Source: Hirundichthys speculiger
Taxonomy: Eukaryota; Chordata; Actinopteri; Beloniformes; Exocoetidae
DNA: 64,000 nucleotides
Assembly: GCA_018398805.1 (NCBI GenBank)
Contig: JAGFBZ010000003.1
Location: 318,790 to 382,789, forward strand
Reading direction: 5' to 3'
The notes beneath the pieces were generated by a model that ran no database searches, was not told the DNA's origin, and saw only the letters and a list, made by a program, of their open reading frames with translations. This document shows positions 37,901 through 48,797 of the stretch, piece after piece. The position numbers were made by a program, and so were the translations under genes. Position 1 is the stretch's first letter, and every line of letters starts with the position of its first letter.

Positions 37901-38091
37901 AGTAGAAGTCAGGACGGCCCCTAATCCTGGTTTTGTTTACAACACCAACGTTCAGACCGGTAGAAGTCAGGACGGCCCCTAATCCTGGTTTAGTTTACGA
38001 CACCAACGTTCAGACCAGTAGAAGTCAGGACGGCCCCTAATCCTGGTTTAGTTTACAACAACAACGTTCAGACCGGTAGCAGTCAGGACGA
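28988..38091. repeat. 58-bp satellite array, about 157 units, 9.1 kb, in pax7 intron 8
   Basis: Highly uniform units of 58 bp including CCAACGTTCAGACCAGTAGA, a GTCAGGACGGCCCCTAATCC block and TGGTTTAGTTTACGACA. Stops in all frames, so it is not coding. Main variants are TTACGAC/TTACAAC, ACCGG/ACCAG, GACGG/GACGA and GTCAGG/GTTAGG; the first three are CpG changes. Indels are rare except around 33400-34560. Some units near 33470, 36850, 36905 and 37545 lack the CCAACG block. It is the largest array in the window. Confidence 0.97.
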
Positions 38092-38590
38092 CTGGAAGCA
38101 TGTTGAATTAAAGAATCAGTGGTCCTCATACAGAGCCTTGTGGTGCTCCTCCGTTACTATAATCCATGTTTCCATGGGCGGTCCAACCCAGTTACCTCCA
38201 CAGGTTTCTGTGATTTATCAAAAAAGCCACAACTGCAAGGCACAAATGTGAAAAAACTATGGAGGTGTGTCTGGAACTGCAACCGAACATCTCTTTCCAC
38301 TGCAGACAAGGAACCAATGAAAGACCTTCTGAGACTAACGAAACTAAACCGATGGGACAAAAACCCAGAGACCTAAAGGACACAAGACAAACCAAACTAA
38401 AAGGAACTGAGGTACTTAGCAGTACTTGGTACTGGACATAAACAAGATATTCCTGAATGCAGCTGCTGAGAACAAGAACCAGCTGGATAGTGGGGACCCA
38501 TCGTCTTCCAGGAGGATATGTGATCAATGATCATGATCAGAGATCACTGAAACATTTGGAGATCAAATGGAAGAAAAACAACAGTAGAAC
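38092..38590. other. spacer in pax7 intron 8
   Basis: Single-copy-looking, with short open frames of 60-110 codons on both strands that have no recognisable content. Confidence 0.4.
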
Positions 38591-38712
38591 TCAGGGCTGG
38601 TTAATAGTGAAAGTGAGAGCATTTCCACCCACAATGCAAAGGGAACTCCAGGGATTGGGACTGAACAGCTGTGGAGCCTGAAGAAAACCACTAATCAGTG
38701 AGGCTAACTGGA
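38591..38712 (+). mobile_element. probable Tc1-like transposon internal fragment
   Basis: Contains GTGAGAGCATTTCCACCC, GGGATTGGGACTGAACAGCT and AAGAAAACCACTAATCAGTG, phrases I recognise from a fish Tc1-like element. Stops interrupt every frame. It ends within 20 bp of the (CCAT)n array. Confidence 0.5.
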
Positions 38713-38729
38713 ATTGTTCCATTATTCAG

Positions 38730-40149
38730 CCATCCATCCACCCTTCATCCATCCATCGTCCATCCATCCATCTATCCATCCATCATCCATCCATCATCCA
38801 CCATCCATCCATCCATCCATCCATCCACCCTTCATCCATCCATCATCCATCCATCCATCCATCCATCCACCCTTCATCCATCCATCATCCATCCATCCAT
38901 CATCCATCCATCCACCCTCATCCATCCATCCATCATCCTCCTCATCCACCATCCACCCTCATCCATCCACTCATCATCATCCATCATCCATCCATCCCTT
39001 CCATCCATCCATCCATCCATCATCTATCCATCTATCCACCCTTCATCCATCCATCATCCATTATTCAGCCACCCATCCTTCAGACTTCCACCCTTCATCC
39101 ATCTTCCATTATTCAGCCATCCATCCTTCAGACTTCCATCCATCCACCCTTCATCCATCCATCCTTCATCCATCCATCCATCCATCCACCCTTCATCCAT
39201 CCATCATCCATCCATCCACCCTTCATCCACCATCCATCCATAATACATTATTCAGCCATCCATCCACCCTTCATCCATCCATCATCCATCCATCCATCTA
39301 TCCATCCACCCTTCATCCATCCATCATCCGTCCATCCACCATCCATCCACCTTTCATCCATCCATCATCCATCCATCATCCATTATTCAGCCATCCATCC
39401 TTCAGACTTCCATCCATCCATCCTTCATCTATCCATCCATCTTCTATCATCCATCATCCATCCATCCATCCATCCATCATCCATGCATTCAACCTTCATC
39501 CATCCATCCATCCATGCTTCATCCATCCATCTATCCAGCCATCCTTCATCCATCCATCTATCCATCCTTCATCCATCCATCCATGCTTCATCCATCCATC
39601 CATCCATCATCCATCCATCCTTCATCCATCCTTCCATCCTTCATCCATCTATCCATCCATCCTTCATCCATCCATCCTTCATCCATCCTTCATCCATCCA
39701 TCCATCCTTCATCCATCCTTCCATCCTTCATCCATCCATCTATCCTTCATCCATCTATCCATCCATCCATCCATCCATCCATCATCTATCCATCCATCCT
39801 TCATCCATCCATCCATCCTTCATCCATCTATCCATCCATCCATCCATCCATCCATCCATCTATCCATCCATCCTTCATCCATCCATCCATCCTTCATCCA
39901 TCCATCCATCCTCCATCCATCCATCCATCATCCATCCATCCATCCATCCATCCATCCATCCATCATCCATCTATCCATCCATCCTTCATCCATCCATCCA
40001 TCTATCCATCCATCCACCCATCCATCCATCCATCCATCCATCCATCCATCCATCCTTCATCCATCCATCCATCCTTCATCCATCCATCCATCCTTCATCT
40101 ATCTATCCATCCATCATCCATCCATCCATCCACCCATCCATCCATCCAT
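38730..40149. repeat. (CCAT)n tetranucleotide tract, 1.4 kb, next to pax7 exon 8
   Basis: CATC/CCAT steps with CTTCATC and CTATC variants. A block with ATTATTCAGCCATCCATCC and CAGACTTCCATCC recurs about five times in the first 700 bp, showing block duplication. It ends 19 bp from the donor side of exon 8 (40169). Plus-strand frames rich in His-Pro-Ser are artefacts; on the minus strand the tract is (GGAT)n. Confidence 0.95.
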
Positions 40150-40168
40150 AGGTTTAGACTGGACTCAC

Positions 40169-40427
40169 TCTGTCCATACTGGCTGTACTGGTAACCAGCA
40201 GCAGCCACAGCTGGGTCGATACTGTAACTGGTGCTGTAGGTGGGGGGGCAGTAGGACTGGGATGAGGGACAGCTGTCCACCGTCTTCATGGTGTCAGCTG
40301 GACATTGGCTGCAGCTGGAGGAGACGCTGTTGGATGAAGAGTCCATGGTGCTCTGGAGCGGCGACCCGGAGAAGTCGTGCTGTGGCTGCGAGGAGACGCC
40401 GCCGGGGTTACTGAGCATGCTCATCAC
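40169..40427 (-). CDS. pax7: pax7 exon 8: C-terminal transactivation segment
   Basis: Begins [10 protein letters not shown] after a pyrimidine-rich CTCCAG acceptor and runs through [25 protein letters not shown] and GYQYSQYGQ, the conserved C-terminal block of Pax3/7. It has 86 codons plus one base (A), ending at CAGA|GTGAGT, a full-consensus donor. Joining that base to exon 9 gives GQ-T-AVDYL, as in the human OAR-containing isoform. If the donor is skipped the frame reads S-E-S-S-L-N-L-W and then enters the (GGAT)n tract, stopping near 40095; human PAX7 has a comparable alternative end starting S-E. The exon is separated from its upstream neighbour by 16.7 kb and from the last exon by 14.9 kb of mostly tandem repeat. 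Confidence 0.94.
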
Positions 40428-40977
40428 CTGGAGACAGAGAGGAGACGCTGCTTCACCCGGAAACTTCAGTGGTGGCAGGACGTCAGCAGAACCTCTGGTT
40501 GGAAATAACAGAAGGAATCAATCATGTTGGTCAACACATAAGTGTTCAGAAATGTAATAATTAAATGGAAGCAGAAAACCAGATGAAACTAAAGTGTAAA
40601 TAAATAAATGAGGAGCTGCTGAGACGTTCATGCTCCTGAATAGACCAACAAGAAGCTCCATCACTTTATTTATCACCTTCATTTAAAGCTGCTTTACTGA
40701 AGCATCAGTTTCAGGTTGCTTCTAATTACCCCCCCCACCCCCCCCCCCCCCCCCACTCTGTTTGTCATTACAGGACAGATGCAGGCGCGGTGCTCATCCG
40801 GTTTAAACCGTTGACACGGGAGCGTGCCAGCTGACAGCAGGCCCACTCAGACGGCTTAACGGCGCCACGTTTAAGAGCCCCCACCCCCCACCCCATCCTC
40901 CCCGACAACCAGGACACTGGGTGCTAGAGATGCTCAAGACGAGACAGAGGAGCACATTCAGTTAAATCACACCTATA
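40428..40977. other. pax7 intron 7, acceptor side of exon 8
   Basis: Holds a polyC tract at about 40729-40755 and, at 40760-40900, a CpG-bearing block around GGTTTAAACCGTTGACACG that stands out from the surrounding AT-rich DNA. No exon is supported. Confidence 0.45.
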
Positions 40978-41530
40978 ACTTACTATAATATAACATAATA
41001 TAATATAATATAATATAGTATGATACAATATAATATAATATAATATAATACAATACAATATAATATAATATAATATAATATAATACAATACAGTACAATA
41101 CAATACAATACAATACAATATAATATAATATAATATAATATAAATATAATATAATATAATATAATATAATATAAATACATACATATAATATAATATATAC
41201 AATATAATATGATATAATACAATACAATATAACACAACAAGACTTAACACCTGTTATTATTATATTATTATTATTATTTCTGTCTGTTTTTTATAAAAAA
41301 AAATAAAAAAAAGAGAGAGAGAGAGCCCTTACTACATTGAATTTCCCTTTATGGGATAAATAAAGTATTTTTCATTCATTTCATTTCATTCATTTCATAA
41401 TATAATATAATATAATATAATACAATACAATACAATACAATATAATATATATAATACAATACAGTACAATACAATACAATATAATATAACATAATATAAT
41501 ACAATATAATATAATATAATATAATTATTT
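40978..41530. repeat. (ATAAT/ATACA)n AT-rich pentamer tract interrupted by a LINE tail
   Basis: Pentamers AATAT/ATAAT with ATACA versions at 40978-41235 and 41398-41525. The interruption (41236-41397) holds ATT triplets, a short A-run, GA dinucleotides and the LINE 3' end listed separately. Minus-strand Tyr/Ile frames are artefacts. Confidence 0.92.
41333..41398 (+). mobile_element. LINE 3' terminus
   Basis: ATTGAATTTCCCTTTATGGG followed by ATAAATAAAG and an ATTCATTTC tail is the usual 3' end of a fish LINE. Only the last ~65 bp are present, so this is a strongly 5'-truncated copy. Confidence 0.65.
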
Positions 41531-41916
41531 CTCCAGACATACAATTAGAGATTTTGGAACAGAATCTTGATTTTCTTAAGAAAACACTGCAACTTTTTCT
41601 CGTAGATTTATAACTCTGTGTTTTTCATATAGTTGCAACTTCATCGTAATATATAATATATAAATAAATATATATAATAATTTTTTTGTAGTAAATATCA
41701 ACTTTTTCACATAAGATTACAGTTTTCTGTCTAAAACAACATATTTCTATTTTAAAATTAGTTGTCAAAGTGAATTTTTGCCATAAAATCTAAAGTTTTT
41801 GTTGAAAAATGATCAAGTTTAGAAAACTGCCACGTTTCTGACTCAACCTCCCAACGTTTTGTTGTGAAGTGATGACTTTTGTCTCGGCAGCTGCAGCCCA
41901 TTGGGTGGAAGGTCGG
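41531..41916. other. AT-rich degenerate repeat
   Basis: Loose repetition of phrases such as AAGAAAACACTGCAACTTTT and AAAATTTTTGCCATAAAATC with no fixed period. Similar islands occur near 21700, 24200, 43400 and 58760. Origin unknown. Confidence 0.4.
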
Positions 41917-42869
41917 GGGGCGTGTCAGGAGGGGCGTGTCAGGGTGGGCGTGTCAGGACAGGTGTGTCAGGACAGGAGTGTCAGGACAGGTGTGTCAGGA
42001 CAGGTGTGTCATCATGAGGGGTGTGTCAGGACAGGAGTGTCAGGACAGGTGTGTCAGGACAGGTGTGTCATCATGAGGGGCATGCCAGGACAGATGTGTC
42101 AGGATGGGCATGCCAGGATAGGTGTGTCAGGATGTGCATGTCAGGACGGGCATGTCAGGACAGGTGTGTCGGGACGGGCGTGTCAGGAGGGGCGGGTCAG
42201 GATGGGCGGGTCAGGACAGGTGTGTCAGGATGTGCATGTCAGGACGGGCATGTCAGGACAGGTGTGTCAGGACAGGTGTGTCAGGAGGGGTGGGTCAGGA
42301 TGGGTGTGTCAGGGTGGGCGTGTCATCATGAGGGGCATGCCAGGACAGATGTGTCAGGACAGGTGTGTCAGGACAGGTGTGTCAGGAGGGGCGTGTCAGG
42401 AGGGGCGTGTCAGGAGGGGCGTGTCAGGAGGGGCAGGTCAGGATGGGTGGGTCAGGACAGGCGTGTCAGGACAGGTGTGTCAGGACGGGAGTGTCAGGAG
42501 GGGCATGCCAGGACAGATGTGTCAGGACAGGTGTGTCAGGAGGGGCAGGTCAGGAGGGGCGGGTCAGGACAGGTGTGTCAGGACAGGTGTGTCAGGACAG
42601 GTGTGTCAGGAGGGGCGTGTCAGGACAGGTGTGTCAGGATGTGCATGTCAGGACAGGTGTGTCAGGATGGGTGTGTCAGGACAGGTGTGTCAGGATGGGT
42701 GTGTCAGGAGGGGCATGCCAGGACAGATGTGTCAGGACAGGTGTGTCAGGATGTGCATGTCAGGACAGGTGTGTCAGGACAGGTGTGTCAGGACAGGTGT
42801 GTCAGGATGGGTGTGTCAGGACGGGCATGTCAGGACAGGTGTGTCAGGAGGGGGGGTCAGGAGGGGCGC
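41917..42869. repeat. 14-bp minisatellite array, about 68 units
   Basis: Unit GTGTGTCAGGACAG with variants GGCGTGTCAGGAGG, GTGCATGTCAGGAT and a CATCATGAGGGGC insert that recurs at about 42009, 42069 and 42327. Frames stay open in all three plus-strand phases with a 14-residue period. Confidence 0.95.
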
Positions 42870-43679
42870 CCACCGTCAAACTTGTGCCAAACCACTGGTG
42901 GATCAGTCGCCACAGTTTTAATGCAGCTTTTTCTCCTGATACAGCGACTTACAAAAACATCAAATCTCAGCTGCTGCTGATGGTGGAACAGCTGCTCAGT
43001 CTGCTGCTGAAACACACCTGTCCGGTCGGAGGGGACAGGGGGCGGAGCACCAGCTGGAGTCCACCTCTGCAGGTGTCTGCAGACAGATGTGATGCTGTAA
43101 CTTCTTCTCTTCAGGATGTTGATTTGTTTTTTCCACCTTTTAGCAGCTCAGAGACGACATTGTGAAGAGACGAGAATGACAGACAGCTGTCACCTGCTCA
43201 GACACCTGCGCAGGTGGACTCCAGGTGGCGACCAAGCTACCATCTAGCTGATGTTTCCCCATCAGCTGAGGCTGCTGGGTAAGTGGGTGGTTTCAGCAGG
43301 TGTGAGCAGAGGTCACGGTCCTCCTGCAGCAGTCACAGGTTCGATTCCCTCTCTGTCTCAGGTAACCGTCAGTAAAGGAACCAGGAGGAAAAATACCTGC
43401 CGACCTTTATAACAAGATCTACAAAAGTCCCAACTTCAAAACAAAAAGTTGAGATTTTATGAGGAAAATTTGTGGCTTTGGGCATGTAGCTAAAATTTTA
43501 CAAAATTCAGACATTTCTGACATAAAGTTGGAATTTTATGTTAAGTTTTGCAAAAGTAAAGATTAAAAAAAAGTTAATATTAATGTAACAATTTTACAAC
43601 AAAAAAAGCACTTTTGTGATTTTAGCAGAAAAAGTCGCTCACATTTTGTGCAATGTAAGCTGTCAATCATCTAGATCAT
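42870..43679. other. single-copy and AT-rich spacer in pax7 intron 7
   Basis: No exon supported. Includes a possible tRNA-derived SINE (43276-43348, listed separately) and an AT-rich degenerate island at about 43400-43640. Confidence 0.4.
43276..43348 (+). mobile_element. possible tRNA-derived SINE remnant (A and B boxes)
   Basis: GGTTCGATTCC at 43338-43348 is an exact RNA polymerase III B box. TGGGTAAGTGG at 43276-43286 is close to an A box, at a tRNA-like distance of about 50 bp. The flanks do not form a clear cloverleaf, so a tRNA gene is not called. Confidence 0.35.
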
Positions 43680-46600
43680 CCTTCCTGAGATACGTCCTTC
43701 CTGAGAGACGTCCTTCCTGAGAGACGTCCTTCCTGAGATACGTCCTTCCTGAGATACGTCCTTCCTGAGAGACGTCCTTCCTGTGTTACGTCCTTCCTGA
43801 GATACGTCCTTCCTGTGATACGTCCTTTCTGTGTTACGTACTTCCTGAGATATGTCCTTCCTGAGATACGTCCTTCCTGTGATACATCCTTCTTGAGAGA
43901 CGTCCTTCCTGAATTTGTCCTTCCTGAGATTTGTCCTTCCTGAGATATTTCCTGCCTGTGTTACGTCCTTCCTGAGATACGTCCTTCCTGAGAGACGTCG
44001 TTCCTGAGAGATGTCCTTCCTGAGATACGTCCTTCCTGAGATTTGTCCTTCCTGAGATATTTCCTGCCTGTGTTACGTCCTTCCTGAGATACGTCGTTCC
44101 TGAGATATGTCCTTCCTGAGAGACGTCGTTCTTGAGAGATGTCCTTCCTGAGAGACGTCCTTCCTGTGTTATGTCCTTCCTGAGATACGTCCTTCCTGAG
44201 ATACGTCCTTCCTGTGATACGTCCTTTCTGTGTTACGTACTTCCTGAGATATGTCCTTCCTGAGATACGTCCTTCCTGTGATACATCCTTCTTGAGAGAC
44301 GTCCTTCCTGAATTTGTCCTTCCTGAGATTTGTCCTTCCTGAGATATTTCCTGCCTGTGTTACGTCCTTCCTGAGATACGTCCTTCCTGAGAGACGTCGT
44401 TCCTGAGAGATGTCCTTCCTGAGATACGTCCTTCCTGAGATTTGTCCTTCCTGAGATATTTCCTGCCTGTGTTACGTCCTTCCTGAGATACGTCGTTCCT
44501 GAGATATGTCCTTCCTGAGAGACGTCGTTCTTGAGAGATGTCCTTCCTGAGAGACGTCCTTCCTGTGATACATCCTTCCTGAGATACATCCTTCCTGAAA
44601 TACGTCCTTCCTGTGATACATCCTTCCTGAGATACATCCTTCCTGTGATACATCCTTCTTGAGAGACGTCCTTCCTGAGATTTGTCCTTCCTGAGATTTG
44701 TCCTTCCTGAGATATTTCCTGCCTGTGTTACGTCCTTCCTGAGAGACGTCCTTCCTGTGTTACGTCCTTCCTGAGATATGTCCTTCCTGTGTTACGTCCT
44801 TCCTGAGATACGTCCTTTCTTAGATATGTCCTTCTTGTGTTACGTCCTTCCTAAGATACTTCCTGTGTTACGTCCTTCCTGAGATACTTCCTTCCTGAGA
44901 GATGTTCTTCCTGTGTTACGTCCTTCCTGAGATACGTCCTTCCTGTGTTACGTCCTTCCTGAGACACATCCTTCCTGAGATACGTCCTTCCTGAGATATG
45001 TCCTTCCTGAGAGACGTCCTTCCTGTGTTATGTCCTTCCTGAGATACGTCCTTCCTGAGATATGTCCTTCCTGTGATACGTCCTTTCTGTGTTACGTACT
45101 TCATGAGATATGTCCTTTCTGAGATACGTCCTTCCTGTGATACATCCTTCTTGAGAGACGTCCTTCCTGAGATTTGTCCTTCCTGAGATTTGTCCTTCCT
45201 GAGATATTTCCTGCCTGTGTTACGTCCTTCCTGAGATACGTCCTTCCTGAGAGACGTCGTTCCTGAGAGATGTCCTTCCTGAGATACGTCCTTCCTGAGA
45301 TTTGTCCTTCCTGAGATATTTCCTGCCTGTGTTACGTCCTTCCTGAGATACGTCGTTCCTGAGATATGTCCTTCCTGAGAGACGTCGTTCTTGAGAGATG
45401 TCCTTCCTGAGATACGTCCTTCCTGTGATACATCCTTCCTGAGATACATCCTTCCTGTGATACATTCTTCTTGAGAGACGTCCTTCCTGAGATTTGTCCT
45501 TCCTGAGATTTGTCCTTCCTGAGATATTTCCTGCCTGTGTTACGTCCTTCCTGAGATACGTCCTTCCTGAGAGACGTCGTTCCTGAGAGATGTCCTTCCT
45601 GAGATACGTCGTTCTTGAGAGACGTCCTTCCTGCGATTTGTCCTTCTTGAGATTTGTCCTTCCTGAGATATTTCCTGCCTGTGTTACGTCCTTCCTGAGA
45701 TACGTCCTTCCTGAGATATGTCCTTCCTGAGAGACGTCGTTCCTGAGATATGTCCTTCCTGAGAGACGTCGTTCTTGAGAGACGTCCTTCCTGCGATTTG
45801 TCCTTCTTGAGATTTGTCCTTCCTGAGATATTTCCTGCCTGTGTTACGTCCTTCCTGAGATACGTCCTTCCTGAGATATGTCCTTCCTGAGAGACGTCGT
45901 TCCTGAGAGATGTCCTTCCTGAGATACGTCCTTCCTGAGATATGTCCTTCCTGTGATACATCCTTCCTGAGATACGTCCTTCCTGTGATTCGTACTTCCT
46001 GAGATTCGTCCTTCCTGAGATTCATCCTTCTTGTCTTACGTCCTTCCTGAGATACATCCTTCCTGAGATACATCCTTCCTGAGATTCGTACTTCCTGAGA
46101 TATGTCCTTCCTGTGTTACGTCCTTCCTGAGATTCGTCCTTCCTGAGATTCATCCTTCTTGTCTTACGTCCTTCCTGAGATACGTCCTTCCTGAGATACG
46201 TCCTTCCTGAGATTCGTACTTCCTGAGATACGTCCTTCCTGATATTCATCCTTCCTGTGTTACGTCCTTCCTGAGATTCATCCTTCTTGTCTTACGTCCC
46301 TCCTGAGATACGTCCTTCCTGAGATATGTCCTTCCTGAGATACGTCCTTCCTGTGTTACGTCCTTCCTGAGATTCGCCCTTCCTGAGATTCATCCTTCTT
46401 GTCTTACGTTCCTTCCTGAGATGTCCTTCCTGAGTCCTTCCTGAGATACGTCCTTCCTGAGTATCGTCTTCCTGAGATACGTCCTTCCTGAGATTACGTC
46501 TTCCTGAGATACTCCTTCCTGAGATATGTCCTTCCTGAGATACGTCCTTCCTGAGATACGTCCTTCCTGAGATTCGTCCTTCCTGAGATACATCCTTCCT

Positions 46601-47556
46601 GAGATACGTCCTTCCTGAGATTCGTCCTTCCTGAGATACATCCTTCCTGAGATTCGTCCTTCCTGAGATACATCCTTCCTGAGATACGTCCTTCCTGAGA
46701 TTCGCCCTTCCTGAGATTCATCCTTCTAGTCTTACGTCCTTCCTGAGATACGTCCTTCCTGAGATATGTCCTTCCTGAGATACGTCCTTCCTGAGATACG
46801 TCCTTCCTGAGATTCGTCCTTCCTGAGATTCATCCTTCTTGTCTTACATCCTTCCTGAGATACGTCCTTCCTGAGATACGTCCTTCCTGAGATATGTCCT
46901 TCCTGAGATACGTCCTTCCTGAGATACGTCCTTCCTGAGATTCGTCCTTCCTGAGATACATCCTTCCTGAGATACGTCCTTCCTGAGATTCGTCCTTCCT
47001 GAGATACGTCCTTCCTGAGATACGTCCTTCCTGAGATACGTCCTTCCTGAGATATGTCCTTCCTTAGATATGTCCTTCCTGTGTTACGTCCTTCCTGAGA
47101 TACTTCCTTCCTGAGAGATGTCCTTCCTGTGTTACGTCCTTCCTGAGATACGTCCTTCCTGAGATACATCCTTCCTGTGTTACGTCCTTCCTGAGATTCG
47201 TCCTTCCTGAGATTCATCCTTCTTGTCTTACGTCCTTCCTGAGATACGTCCTTCCTGAGATACGTCCTTCCTGAGGTTCGTACTTCCTGAGATACATCTT
47301 TCCTGTGTTACGTCCTTCCTGAGATTCGTCCTTCCTGAGATTCATCCTTCTTGTCTTACGTCTTTCCTGAGATACGTCCTTCCTGAGACACGTACTTCCT
47401 GAGATACGTCCTTCCTGAGATTCATCCTTCTTGTCTTACGTCCTTCCTGAGATACGTCCTTCCTGAGATACGTCCTTCCTGAGATACGTCCTTCCTGTGT
47501 TACGTCCTTCCTGAGATACGTCCTTCCTGAGATACGTCCTTCCTGAGATATGTCCC
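43680..47556. repeat. 16-bp minisatellite array with higher-order blocks, about 242 units
   Basis: Unit GAGATACGTCCTTCCT with many versions (GAGAGACGTC, GTGTTACGTC, GAGATTTGTC, GAGATATTTCCTGCCT). A block that includes GTGATACGTCCTTTCTGTGT and a GAATTTGTCC phrase is repeated at an offset of about 399 bp (43911 and 44310), and part of it again near 45073. Minus-strand frames of up to about 210 codons are artefacts with a 16-residue period. The GGAA core (AGGAAGG on the minus strand) occurs in almost every unit. Confidence 0.95.
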
Positions 47557-48608
47557 TGTAGAAACACCAGATGAAGACACCAACCAACCAACCAGAACTG
47601 TCTGTCCTACAGGAATTAGGGACGTTTCTATCAAGTGAAAGCACGTTTCCAGTTTGACGCAGCTGTGACCTCCAGCCAAACACCAGTCTGGTCCAGGAAA
47701 CACCGACATGTTCTGGAAAGTTCTGGACTGTTTCTGGTTCACTGAAGTGTAAACGCTCTGTCGTCATTGAACGGTCGTGTTTTTACACATTTCCAGCTGT
47801 TTTTAGGTTTAGCTCTTAATGCACCAGTATTTAGTGTTTAACCTGAACAAAAGACTTTTGTTCAGGTTAAATACGAGTTTAATCCAAAGGGACATTTGCT
47901 TATTTTATGAAGTCCAGCAGCAGCAGTTCATCTGTTCCTGCTATCAACAGAAAGCAGACGAGCTCAGCTTGGATGGATGCGGCTGGAAGCTTCTTCTAGA
48001 TGAAGAAGGTGATTTCAGAGCGGCAGCCTCAGAAACGGGCCTGGCTCGGTAGGGGTTAATGCTCCTCGTCGAGCTGAAGAGTGTGCAGCAGAGGATGAGG
48101 GGGTGGGGGGGGGATGCAGAGGCAGCCCCCTCCCTCATCCCCCCCGCTCCACCTCCTTATCTCGGGCCGACAGTTGTCAGGAATCACGAGCGGAGGCCTG
48201 AGTTAGCGAGGCGGGCGGGCAGGCCCGGGGATATGGATCAAAGAGACGGAGCTGGAGAACCAAAGCAGCTCTGATCCCTCTGCTCTCAACCCTCTCCACT
48301 CTATCCTCACTCGCTGGCTCGCTCTATCCTTCACCCCGACATCAAACAGGGAGGCCAAAAGCTCCACCGTTCCAGGGAAGGAAAGCTGAATCTGAATCCC
48401 ACAACAAACCAAAGAGGAAACGTGAGCGTGAACGGAGGAGAGGGTTTTCTGGTCATGTGATGTACTGATACCGTCCTGCACAGGATAGGACCGCCCCTTT
48501 CACTGTCGGTGTTTAACTGTAAACAGTGTGACTGTTGCTGTGGCTCTAATCCTTATTTAACTGAATTTAACAAAAATACAGACCAAAAAAGAGGGTCAGT
48601 TAACATAA
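47557..48608. other. single-copy stretch in pax7 intron 7 with a CpG-rich block
   Basis: Contains the 35-bp quasi-palindrome at 47837-47871 and, at about 48150-48290, a compact CpG-rich block (CTTATCTCGGGCCGACAG onwards) that could be conserved regulatory DNA. No exon with splice signals was found. Confidence 0.45.
47837..47871. other. 35-bp near-perfect inverted repeat
   Basis: TTTAACCTGAACAAAAG, a single A, then its exact reverse complement CTTTTGTTCAGGTTAAA. Such a tight 17-bp palindrome is unusual in vertebrate DNA. It may be a cruciform site or the footprint of a repair event. Confidence 0.9.
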
Positions 48609-48797
48609 TGCCAAGAGGGGAAGACATCAGAAACTGTCATAGATGAAACAACTGCTGCTGCACATCAGTAGAACCGTTTCCAGAACATCTGGAGTTCAGC
48701 CGTCAACAGTGAGAAAAAATGTTATCATTCAAAACTGTTGTCAGTTTTCCAAGACAAAACCAAACAGCATCAGCAGAAACACCTCAGACCCATCCTG
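48609..48797 (+). mobile_element. internally deleted Tc1-like transposase remnant
   Basis: ATGCCAAGAGGGGAAGACAT matches the start of a fish Tc1-like transposase (M-P-R-G then K/E-D-I). It is followed by CAACAGTGAGAAAAA and an AAACACCTCAGACCCATC phrase that belong to later parts of such elements, so the middle is deleted. Stops and frameshifts make it a pseudogene. It touches the 11-bp array. Confidence 0.6.

Noticed and set aside
28988..38091. CRISPR-like regular spacing
   Set aside because: There are no variable spacers; the whole 58-bp unit repeats, and the context is a vertebrate intron.
38714..40414. 566-codon His-Pro-Ser frame
   Set aside because: Read-through of (CCAT)n and then the antisense of pax7 exon 8.
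40978..41250. Tyr/Ile-rich membrane protein on the minus strand
   Set aside because: Open frame of the (ATAAT)n tract in all phases.
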